A stretch of DNA of 64,000 bases from assembly GCA_036971475.1 (NCBI GenBank), contig JBAIZL010000376.1, positions 2,364,001-2,428,000 of the forward strand. The letters run 5' to 3'. A program made the translations under genes and the position numbers. Below, in pieces: positions 43,056-55,000 of the stretch. Origin of the DNA: Prosapia bicincta. Its lineage: Eukaryota > Arthropoda > Insecta > Hemiptera > Cercopidae. The notes beneath the pieces are model-generated. The model was not told the origin of the DNA. It saw only the letters and a program-made list of their open reading frames with translations, and made no database searches. The stretch's first letter is position 1; each line of letters opens with the position of its first letter.

Positions 43056-46000
43056 CTAAAACAAAAACACTAAATGTTATTTCACCCTTTAAAAGAAAAT
43101 ATAAAATAATGGAAATTTACTTCATTTAGCCCTTTGAATAACATTCATGTACAGTATGGGAAATCGCACAACGGGCAGCGGGAGCATTCCCGTATATGAA
43201 CATTCCATCATTTCTGTCAGATTAGCATTGCTCTGTGTTTACAATTTTGTTTTCTATGTATTATACTGCACTCTAGGTACAATATTTGATATTATCTTAA
43301 CAACAAATACTACACAGAGTACATAGTCATCATTGTTTTGTGTGCAAGCCTATGGTTTGTTTGTCTCATGTTTACAGATCGTTCCATGATTTTGATACAA
43401 ATAAATCAGGCATTTCTAACAAATTTGTTCTCCCATCAGAACCTAAAGAAATAGAGTTTTTCAAAATATTTTTGGATAGAGATTTGATCAAAAAAATTAT
43501 TACGGAAACCAAAGAATATTACAACTTAGTGTGTGGAAATACTACCGTCTGACCATTCAAAACTGAAAATGTGGACTGCTACTAATGTTGACAAAATTTA
43601 TACTTTCTTAAATATTAAATATTTTCATAACATATATTAAAAATTGTACAATAATTAAAGTATTAGATAAAAGATAAAATTCAAAAATATGTTGCTCCTA
43701 TGGGATTTATCAGGACATGTTGCTCATCAAAGAGTTAAAAATTTCTTGATTGGAAAAAATTAATTGTGACACCAAGAATAATTTTAGATGAAACTTGGAC
43801 TCAAAATAATTGTAATAGTTGTCAAATTTGAAAATCTCCATCATATATCCAGTTTGCTTATATTAATTTTTTTGGAATACAACCTTTCCACCAGGGACTT
43901 TTCAACTCTAGACCATATCAGAATATGTAAACTATGTTCAAAAACAATTCCCTTCCATTAGTTCTAGTTTCTGTTCAATCAAGATATTATATATTTAAGT
44001 GAGTGTAGAAAATGAATAATCACCTAGTCCAAGATTAATTATGGTAAAAATTCATTGGCAGTTAGGGAATGTACTTGGCAACACCATGGAATTCTTTAAC
44101 AAGTGTTGGTACCAAAATAATATTTCAGTTAAGTGAAAACATTTTTGAAATAAAAAATTTAATGCCTATCAAATAATTACTTTAACATCGGGAGTGAGCT
44201 TGGGTAACGTGTATATACATCTTTGTTGGGGTACAAAGATCTGCTGGCCTCCTTTGTTGAACACCTAATTTGGAAAGTGTTTTGGATGAATCAGCATTAG
44301 TTATATGGGTTTTCCAAAAGAGAAAGGACTGTTATGTTAAGTTTTGCTAATGACCCATAGTTATTTTCCCAGAACAAATATGCTGAGACTGTTTAACCAG
44401 TAGGGATGAGAGAAGAGGTCTAATCCTAATGATCAGAAAACAGAGAACAAGCTAATTTTACAGACGTGTTTTCTATAACGTAACAAGTAAACTATCAAAC
44501 ACGCTAGTAAATTTTAAATTCTGAACCAATAGCAAAAAACTTTAGATAAAGTCCAAAACCAAAATACAGAACAGAGACAAAAATATGATTAATCACTTAA
44601 ACAATAGTTTATGACTATCCGAATTTTAATTTAGTAAATTTGTTAAAACTTACTGAGACAGAACGTTTTCGATCGCAATGTGCCGATCTTCATCAATATC
44701 TTCTGCTTGGAGATGTCGGGTCAAGCAGTGACGGTTTTAAAGGTAGGTTGTCGATAGTATCAAAAAGTATGTGTGATTTTTATTGTGTTTGTTCGTTTAA
44801 TATATTTGTACTTTGTGTTTTTGTGGGTCTGTAAATTTCATATTATTCTAGTGTGTTGAGATGTGGTCCTTTTTTGTTGATGTATAGGATTTCTAAGTTA
44901 TGGTAAATGTCTGTGTATTTGTGTCTTGTTTCTTTTATGTGATTATAATCAACCTACCTTTAAATCACCGCTTGACCCAACATCTCCAAGCAGAAGACAC
45001 TGGTGAAGATCGACACATAGAGATCGAAAACGTACTGTTTCAGTAAATTTTAACAAATTTACTAAAAGTTCGGATAGTCATAAACTATTGTTTAAGTGAT
45101 TAATAAGATTCACCGAACGTAATGGGCTACAAAATTCAAGAAAAATATGATGTTTGAACTTGACTTAGAAAAAGTGCACAGATTTCTAAACAAGTAATAC
45201 AGTAGTTACTCGCTAGGTGCGGCTTTAATATTTTTGGTTTCACTTATTCGTAGTTGGCAAATATACAGGATATCCCACTAATAAGCATCGTATTTTTAAA
45301 AAAAAGTCAAGGTATCCGAGGTGTGGCTAGAAAAAAACCGAACTGATGCTATAAAAAAATTTTATTTTCCATTATTTACAATTTGATGTTATCTCCTTCA
45401 ATGTACTCTCCTCCTCGGTCTATACACCGCTCCAAACGAATTTTCCACTGTTCATAGCAATGCTGCAGATCATTTTCGGTAAGTCCATACATTACTTCCG
45501 TCGCTTTTTCTTATACTGCTTCAACACTCTCAAATCTAGTTCCTTTCAAAGCTGACTTGACTTTAGGGAAAAGAAAAAAATCACAGGGGGCCAAATCAGG
45601 TGAGTAGAGTGGATGGTCTAAGATGGGAATGTTGTGATTGGCTAAAAACGTCTTCACTGACAACGCATTGTGAGCTGGGGCATTCTGAGACACTTTGGAA
45701 CCATTTTTGCACACACTTTGTTCATTTTGAAACTTTCATGAAGAATCTGCCTAACACTTTCCTTGTCAATTCCTGACAACTCAGACATTGCTCTGATTGT
45801 TAAACGGCGATCTTCTCGAACAAGTTTACCGATTTTTTCAATGTTTGCATCAGTTTTTGCTGACAATGGTCTGCCAGTGCGAGTGTCATCACTTGTGTCT
45901 TCGCGGCCATCTTTAAATCATTTAAACCACTCAAACACTTGTGTTCGCGATAAACAATCATCGCCGTACACTTGTTGCAACATTACAAACGTTTCACTTG

Positions 46001-49000
46001 CAGATTTTCCAAGTTTGAAAAGAAATTTGATGTTAACACGCTGTTCTTTCTGTACACTCAACATTTTTCCGACGCACAGACAAAACGTCAACTACTTAGA
46101 ACAGACGCCACGGGCAGACTGAGTGCAGGAGGCAGATGAAACTCGAGCAGTAGGCGGAGCAAGAGTCACGTGACAGGCCAGGCGACTTTCAGCCTTATTG
46201 CATTCGTTTTATTGTTTCACCTGTGCTAGTTCAGTTTTTTTCTAGCCTCACCTCGTAGTTACTGTGTAGGTTATAAGATAATGTGTTCTCATCTTATTTA
46301 TTTTGTAAAATACTGTACTTATTTATCACAGAGAAATCTGATTACTCTTCAAACATTCATTATACTGTACACTACTATATATAATTTTAAATTTTCTCTT
46401 TAATTGTTTATTCAAGCCATAATGCAACTTTGATAATGACAAGGAAAGGCAAAAAACGTTCTGCCGTTGATTAAGGAAATTGACCTTTTATATAAATTAA
46501 AATGTGGTGAAAGCGTAGCAGTGTGTCACAAAGCATTTTAGTGCTAATGGGTCAACAGTGTGTTACACTGAGACAAAGGAAGAGTGTCAGAGAAGGACTT
46601 GTTAATCGGTGAAAGTCACCTCTGTGTGTCGCGATATAAACATTGAAAAATAAAATAAAGCTAAGAATGTTTGGATAGAAGGTCAAAAACAAAAATGGGT
46701 TCCACTGAGTTCAATTTTTATTTGCGAAAAAGCTATTATGAATATTTTGTTTAAAACGGGGTTGAACGTACTGACAGTTAATCATTTTCAGGAAGTAAAG
46801 TCTGGTTTGAAAAGTTCAAGGTGGCGGTTTTCTGTTCAGAACGAGAAAATTTTTGGTGACTCGGCATCAGTGCACCACAAAGCCGCAGATTCATATCCAA
46901 CGCATTTTAAAAATCTATTTCAGTGAAAGGCTACACAGTCGATGAAGATTTTATGTAGATGAGACGGGACTGTTTTGGAAAAGAATGCCTTCACAAAGTC
47001 TCTTATCTAAGAAGGAGAAATCTGCATGGAGTTTAAGACAGCAAAAGATCATTTACCTGTTCTGCTGTGATGTAGTGCTAGCAGACTGATATTGTCTCAA
47101 TAGGACATGGAATTAAAGGTGAAGGATTTTAGGACATTAACAGTGAAGATTCGGCAATCTTTTGAAAAGTGCTAACCAAGATTTGTCAGAAGTGGTGGAA
47201 GAACTAATTACCTAACCTGTGCCTATCTCAAATAATGAACACTGAAAAATAGTAAAAAATGTTTTGCAGAAGTTGACATTGAAATGCGTTAGTAAAATGT
47301 ATGTTTAGTGAAACAGTTAGCTGCAGCCATTACTGAAATTGATCCTTCTTTAGAATGGGCATTAAAATGCAATCGCGAGCTGGAAGAAGACCTATCGCCA
47401 CATAAAGAAGTGTGTAAAAACCTAGAAAAATATCGTGACAAAGTAAATAAGTTCTTTTTTAAAATAAAAATAGCAGTCTTTCAAAGATTGTTTAAAATTA
47501 AGTGTTTAAAAATTTAGTGGATAGTGTTCAACAATAAAGAATATGTATGTCTGTGTGTGCAAGCACACATATTTACTAGAATTTTCAGATTGAAGGAAAA
47601 CATAAATAAACAATAAAAATATGTAAGTAACTATGTAGTATGTAAATATACCATAATCTATTGTAAGTGTACAATATAGTTGTATTTAATGTTAAAATTT
47701 TTGTTGTGGAACTTTACATTTCCATATACAGTTGGTTTCAGTATTTGCGGTAAGTTCGGGGAATATAATGGCTGTGAATAACAAGGGATCAGAGTGTAAA
47801 CAAAAATTTTATAAAGTTAATTCCTACTCAAGTCAAAAATTGCTAACCGAAGTTACTTTTTAATAAATGATTTTAATGAATATTAATAAGTAACACATAT
47901 GTTAAAATAGCTGTTATCACTTATGTTAAGCCAAATGGTGCGATAAAACTATCTTGCATACCTTGCCACTTTTGCAAAGTTTTTTTCCCATATAAAATTA
48001 ATTATTATAAAAACCTGTATTGACATTGATTGCCACCCACTGCATGTTTTAAAAAATATATTTGAAGTTGAGTAGAGGAATAATATGTTTATTAACAACT
48101 GCAAAATTTTAACATATACAGGGAGAATGTGAACTCATAGAAGGAATTGAAAAATACAGAAATATATAAGAACTGGTTCTATACCGTAAGAACTGGTTTT
48201 TAGATACAGTATGTAAAACAAAATTTTGAGTTCTTAAATAAATGGATGGTTAATGTTATTCAGAAGAGGTATTTGATAATTTCAACTGTGTCCTAATTAC
48301 AATGGAGAAATTAGGAAAAGGACATGATAGCAGAAGGGACACTCATGCAAAGAACTAAAACATGGGATTAAAATGGTGTTTTTATGTTATTACTATAATA
48401 AAAAAGTTTAAAAATGGGTGTCACTATGCCTAAAAAAAGGCATTACCATAGTCATGGAAGGTAGGTGTGAAGCAAATGATGAAGGAAAGAGAACTAAAGA
48501 TAATATTGCGCTGAACTTAGTGGGGACGTTAAGAAACGGGAAAACAGTTGGAAAACCACCTCCCAACGGGAAAACCACCTCCCAATAATTAGTTTGGATT
48601 AAGTTACAATTGATTAAATTAAAATTATAAAGCATCTGAAGATGTAAAATGAAGATTTATCAGTTTTTAGTCTCTAGAAAATTTGACTAAAGTAAACTTG
48701 AGGTAAGAATTCTCACGAATCAGAGATGAAATAAAACTGCGTTTTAATTTGGAGCAGTAATAATTTACCACTTTCAACTGTTGCGGTAGTTTAACCACCT
48801 AATGAACTATTAATTTATAAAAACATTATTTAATATAAATAGGTCATATTTTTTTATTTATGAAATTAATAACCTATGTTAGGCCTAGTCCATTACTGAT
48901 ACATTTTTTTTTATTAAGTCATTTTTTATTTTATATGATTTTATCATTAATGTTTACTGCATAATATGAACTGTATAAATAACTCAACTAAGGTGTTTTC

Positions 49001-52000
49001 AATTGGTCAATGAAATTTATCATGTAAAAAATATTTTTTTAAATATTATTATTTAATTATACCACCTTTACTGTAGTTTTCTTTTGCACCTTCTCATTTA
49101 CTTGTTCCAATATACTGATAAGATCGTTTTCTCCCAGTTTCCCCATTATTTGTCCTGTTTGTGACATCTGTAATAGCAGATTTTCAACCATTCTTCCTTT
49201 ATCTGGTTTTCCTAACATAAGAGTATTCACTGAAAGCCAAATGAAAATAGTGTTATTCAAATTTGTACACTTTAAACAAAATTAAAATAGGTATATTAAA
49301 GCACAAAACAAATACTACACATAAAACAAAGGCCTACCCATGGGATACCCCATCTCAAGCATATTATCAGAAATATTCATACACAATCTAGAACAAAAAT
49401 ATATGATACACAACAACAAATCCGCCCACAAAATAATATATTAGTTCAGATACGTAGATGACATCCCAAAACTATACAACAGCAACATAAGACAGATAAA
49501 CACCTTGCACAATTACATAATAACATAAACCTCACATTAGAAACAGATCATCAGAACAAAATCAACTTCTTAGATCTAATGACAATACAACAAAACAACA
49601 AACACAGATTCAAAGTATACAGAAAACCCACCACCGACAGTTATACACAACACTTCTAATCACCCCACAAAACACAAACATGCTGCCTTTCACTTCATGA
49701 TACACAGTCTAATCAACATACCCATGAACAATGAAGACAAAATAAACAAACTAAACACAATAAAACAGCCTATAAAAACATATACAAACACATCCAGGAA
49801 AATAACATAATGTGCAAAAAACAACACACACATGCCAGAACAAAAAACAATAACACAAAAATACAAAACACATATTACAACAACATACCACAAAAAAGAG
49901 CTTCTTTGTTCCGCAAATTTAAATACAAAGTAGCATTTAAAACATCCAACACAATTAAAAAACACCCACATAGTTCAAAAACACACCAGAATAAACACAA
50001 CAGGCAAGGCATATACAAGATTACATCTAATAACTGCCCCAGCTTTTACATAGGACAAACAGGGAGAACATTTACCACAATATACAATAGACGCATAAAA
50101 GACAACCCAAATCAAATTTCACCATACACATACAAAACACACTACACTCACACACTAACATAGACACCACAGCATTGAATAATGCGCTGACCTAGTACGA
50201 AATACGTCTGCTGAATAATATCAGTAAGTAGTGTTTTTTTGCCAAGTTAACACCAAACGTGTAATTAAAATAAGTATATTAAAGTACAAAACTAGAAAAC
50301 AAGAAGATGTTATAGAACAGAAAATACATAAAGACAAAATTTGGTGGCTGTAATATACAACTTGCCAAACTCATAATCACAGTAAATTAACAAAACAAAA
50401 AATATTGTGATGAAGCATTCTCAAGCTGACTAGGCCTCAAAAATGTATTAACATTTTTTTAATAAATTTACTTTGATTATAACTTCAGCAAGTCATAATT
50501 TCATAAGATGTATGCATAATGTTGATATTCTTTTCAAAAAAAAACTTTTGGATAAGATGTTATTACTATTGTTACATTTATCGTCAACCTGTACTTAATT
50601 TAGTAAATTAAGTATGACTCCTCCTCCAAATGCATTATATAAAAGATGCTAAATGACCAGGCTAAAAGAGTGATTCATCGAAAACATGCAACAAGCTATT
50701 GATTGATTGTTGGTATCACATCATTGACATGTAGGCTACTGGTAAACTCACAACAAATACTGTAATACTGAACAGTAGACAATACAATATGTAACATCAG
50801 TATATAGAAAAATTTAAGAATTAAAAAATCTCATCATGAAGAAATAAAAAGCACTAAAATAAACATCAAACCAAAAATACAAATTAAAAAACTCAGTCAA
50901 AACAGAACTGGCAATAAACCTTATAAATAATGAAAACCAAGATGTCATAAGACACACAGTACTAAACAAAATCAATAAAATTATCTATAAGAAAAACATA
51001 AAAGAAAATCACAACAAAAATAAATATAAAGGAGCCAAATTAAAACAAAAACTATAAAATTATGAAATGATAGCAACAAAAGCAACGATATTTCATAAAG
51101 TGAAATTGGTTTATAAGTTGTAGGACATTGGTGTGTTGTAGGTAGCCTCTTATTTCTAAGCAGATGTAAGACATGCATAGCCTAAATGAATAATCAACTA
51201 TATCTGGTTGCAGGGGCGCACCCAGGATTTTGTCAAAGGGGGGGCCAGAACTACAACGGAGCCGGGAAGGTTCAGTTCGTTCACCCCCCTGTAGAAAATA
51301 TTGAATTTTTAGCCTAAAATTTATTTTTGTAGCATATGCAATATTAAAAAGACTCAAATTGAGACTAAATCTGTGTATCTTTTATGTCATAGCAAAGTAG
51401 GTTATTTTTGTATTTTTCGACAAGTACCTTGGGCGTTTTTACATTTTGATTCCTGTACCATTAAGTTTCATTGAAGTTGTCTTTTTTTAATAACAATAAT
51501 CAAAGAACATTTTCTAACTACGATCTAAAGACCATGGACAGCAAAAAAAAAAACACAAACAAAACAAGTCAACCTTTGACAAATATATGGAATATTTATT
51601 GTTACAAGTTTACAAGTTGATTCGGTTTTTCATAATGGCCTTAAAATTTACACCGAAATATGGACATTGTTATTAAAACAGTTTGCCTGCTCCTCTTGCC
51701 AAGACATCTCGGAAATGTGTTTTAAAGTCACGGGTCTAATGCCTTCTATTTATTAGGTTGTTATTCTTTAACTAACAATCGTACTATAGCGATACCCTTT
51801 GGCGATTGCAGGGAGATGTTGAAAGGGCCATCAACAACAAGGCTGCTAAAACAGGATACTTCAGACACAAATAGAAGTAATTAAAGCATGTATTTACTAA
51901 TAAATTTCTGCTATTTACAGAAAATATAATTTATAGACGTAGGGTCTATAGTCCATTTGGTTATAATGAGTCCATTTATAACCACTGTTTAAATAACAAA

Positions 52001-55000
52001 ATCAAGACGTTTTTGTTTTTAAGTTTGCTAGGAAATCTATTACATCTTCAACATTGATATTTATTTCTCGGTGTATGTTCAACGCTGCTAAACCATTTAA
52101 CCCGTTTTCACCCATTGTGTTCCTTGAGTAAGTTTTAATACGTTTCAGAGTGGAAAATGATCTTTCTGCGGAACTAGATGAAATGGGAAGAGTAGCAAAC
52201 ACTTTGAGTAGCCGGTGCACGTTCGGAAATGCATCTTCTTCACAATGTATCAAAACTTCCAGAGCCACGTTGTTTTTGCTGGATAGATGTTTTGAGTGCC
52301 AGTGCGCATACCATCAGATACCTAATACAGAGCGTAAGTTGTTCGGTATTAGATATATCTGCTGTTTCATCAGCTAATACAGTAAAACATTTGGCTTCAT
52401 TTACATCTTTCACAATAACTTTTAAAATAATTTCATTGCAAGCTTCTATTATTTGGTTTTGTACGTTCCAACTTGTATAAGTAGCGTTTTTTGCACAGGA
52501 ATTGATGTGCTGTTCTAAAACTTTATCTCCTGATTGAACTTTATATCTTAACAGAGCTTTAAAATTTCCTTCATTGTCTGGGTGCTCTGCTGTTAGATTA
52601 AACTGTCCATGATCTCTGTGTCCACGTAAGGGAAGGTTTTGTCTACCACACAATATAACAGTCTCTATTACTGAACGTAAAATTGCCCTATTTTGTAATA
52701 CTTTAGCGGTTTTTCCTTTGTCTACTGCTACGTCGACAGATTCAATTTTTCCTTCTATAATATTAAGAAACGATTTACTTTTTAGAAAAGCGTCTCTGTC
52801 ATATTGGGAACTTTCATGTTGATGAAACTTTTCTGTTGCTTTTTTTCCAATTAGTGAAACCTTTAACTACCTTTAAAATTTCCAACAGGTTGAGCTGACC
52901 TCATTCCTACTTCTCGAGGAGAAAATAGTATGCATATCTTACAGTAGGCTGCATCTTTAGTTTTAGAATAAGCTAGCCATTTATGTTTTGCCAGCCAAGA
53001 ATAACAAACATCTAATATGACCAAGCTCTTTGCTGGCAATAGCGATCGGGAAATTAAAATTCTTATCTGGCTCCCAACAATTTTGTAACACTGTAAGTAT
53101 TTCATGATCACTTAAACTTAGCTTATTAACTAATAGACTTATGTCTGTAGCCAACAAAGAATTCATATAATTCGAATCAACGTTTGATGTCGCCTTATCC
53201 ACACAATTTGACGTTGATGGCTCTGGTATTTCATTCTGCTTTTGTAGTTCGTCTTGAACTCTAACACTATGTGAAACATGATCATTTTCTGTTACGGTAT
53301 GTTGCCTTTTATTGTAAAACTGAAACAGTGTCTGCTGGTCTTTTCTTTTCATTGCTAACACTTTATTACTACTGTTTATAACTTACTAACACTTTATTAC
53401 CACTGTTTAAAAACCACTAACACAGATTAATAACACTGTTTATAAACTATTAACACACTTCATTACCACATTTACCACTGTTTATAAATCGCCAACACAC
53501 TTTATTACCACTGTTTATAAATCACCAACACACTTTATTACTACTGTTTATAAATCGCTAACACACTTTATTACTACTGTTTATAAATCGCCAACACACT
53601 TTATTAACACTGTAAATAGCAAACACACTTTATATTACTGTTTATAAATAAAATCTGTATACATACAACAAAAACACACGAGAGTCACACCTGCATCTAC
53701 CACAGTTGCTAGCATAAACGCTGTACTAGGCATACCGCAAGCCAGCGAGGCGCATGCGTACTATTCCTGTACTAACAAAAGATGGCGCGTTTAGAAGAAA
53801 TATATTACAGTCCGTTCACTAGAGAAAGAACTGATACGGGAAAATTCCATTTACAAGTAGGTTAAATATTATTTTCTATTGTCATTCGTATTACCATAAA
53901 CCTAAATTACAGTTAAACATGATTCTTGTCATTTTTAATTCATTTGTATATTTTCATTTATTCTCAGGCTAAGGGGGGTCTGGGCCCCCTTGGGTGCTCC
54001 ACTGTCTGATTGAACTGCTTTTAGGAAGATTAAGCATTATAAATGTATTTAATTAACATTGATACAGATTTTTCTTCAGTAGAATAGCCAAAAATCAAAG
54101 TCCAAATGAAGTTTAATCTGGATTTACCTTCTGAAATGAAGTCTAATTAAAAAACTAAGCACTCTATTAGTTGGAAACTTTGAGATTGTTGAATATAGAG
54201 AAGTTTCTCTGAAAAGAGGATGAACACTGGATCATGTTTTATACAACAATCTCTTATGTTACATATCTCAGGAGACAATATTATGACAAGAACCTTGAAA
54301 TCATATAAACATAGCAGGCTATTTTATATGAATCCTCATTTCTAGCCTTTACTAGTCATTAAAGATATTCAAGACAAGTAGTTCACCTAAAGAAAAGAAT
54401 AGGTTACAATGAAAATATTGAAAAGAACCCCAATACCACAAAAATAATAAATAAAAAATAAAACAAGTTACTTAAGATTAAACCCTTATATACACTTTTG
54501 ATGACCATGTCATCATCATCAGAGGGTCTTATTACAAATTACAATCTACATCACTCTAGTTTGTCACTTCTTGTTTGCTAGATTGTAATTTGTAATAAAA
54601 CCCTCTGATGAAGATGACATGGTCATCGAAATGTACACATGGGTTTAATCTTAAGTAACTTGTTTTATTTGTTATTTTTGTGGTATTGCGGTTCTTTCCA
54701 ATATTTTCGTTGTAATATATTGTACCACTGCGCTCTTGATATTGTGTATAAGTAATAAGGTTGCAGTTGCTGTTCCCTGACCATTTATTAGGTGGCAGTT
54801 ACTTTATTTCTACATATCACTGACAGGACTGAAGCCCCATTTACATTTGGTTCATGGTTTCTGGGAGGTTCACCAGGCCTTGTCCAGATCAGAAAATTAT
54901 GTTAGCCCAGAAGTACTACCTTTGTTTAAAACTACTTGTTTTATCTAGCAAATCTCTTGCCCTTTCTTGATAAAAATCACAGAACAATCTATTTCCACAA

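Larger units (their letters stand above)
45200..47797 (+). mobile_element. Tigger-like element interrupted by a mariner
   Basis: The left end CAGTAGTTACTCGCTAGGTG (preceded by TA) and a right end around GTGAATAACAAGGGATCAGA look like Tigger termini, though the similarity between them is limited. Between them lie a nested mariner (45315-46255) and a decayed transposase (about 46430-47516). Borders are approximate. Confidence 0.5.
43056..49065 (-). other. PDCD5 intron 3
   Basis: About 6 kb. It holds a piggyBac-like element (43124-43738), a PLE-4 hairpin (44589-45104), and a Tigger with a mariner nested in it (about 45200-47797). 43739-44588 and 47798-49065 are AT-rich with nothing recognised. 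Confidence 0.7.
51211..54004 (-). mobile_element. hAT transposon, internally deleted (2794 bp)
   Basis: The left end CAGGGGCGCACCCAGGATTT and complement of the right end CAGTGGAGCACCCAAGGGGG are inverted, followed by G/C-rich runs. It is flanked by an 8-bp duplication with one mismatch: TCTGGTTG (51203-51210) and TCTGATTG (54005-54012). An 8-bp duplication and CAGGGG ends are hAT hallmarks. The transposase is on the - strand. Confidence 0.9.

Noticed and set aside
45763..46122. 119-codon + strand open frame
   Set aside because: It is the antisense shadow of the mariner transposase N-terminus.
49690..49971. 93-codon - strand hydrophobic frame
   Set aside because: Shadow of the PLE relic at 49311-50165; Lys/Asn-rich sense sequence gives hydrophobic antisense.
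52150..52480. Overlapping + strand frames of 75 and 83 codons
   Set aside because: Antisense of the hAT transposase.
53355..53650. Regularly spaced repeats suggesting a CRISPR array
   Set aside because: Eukaryotic context, contiguous imperfect tandem units without unique spacers, inside a hAT element.
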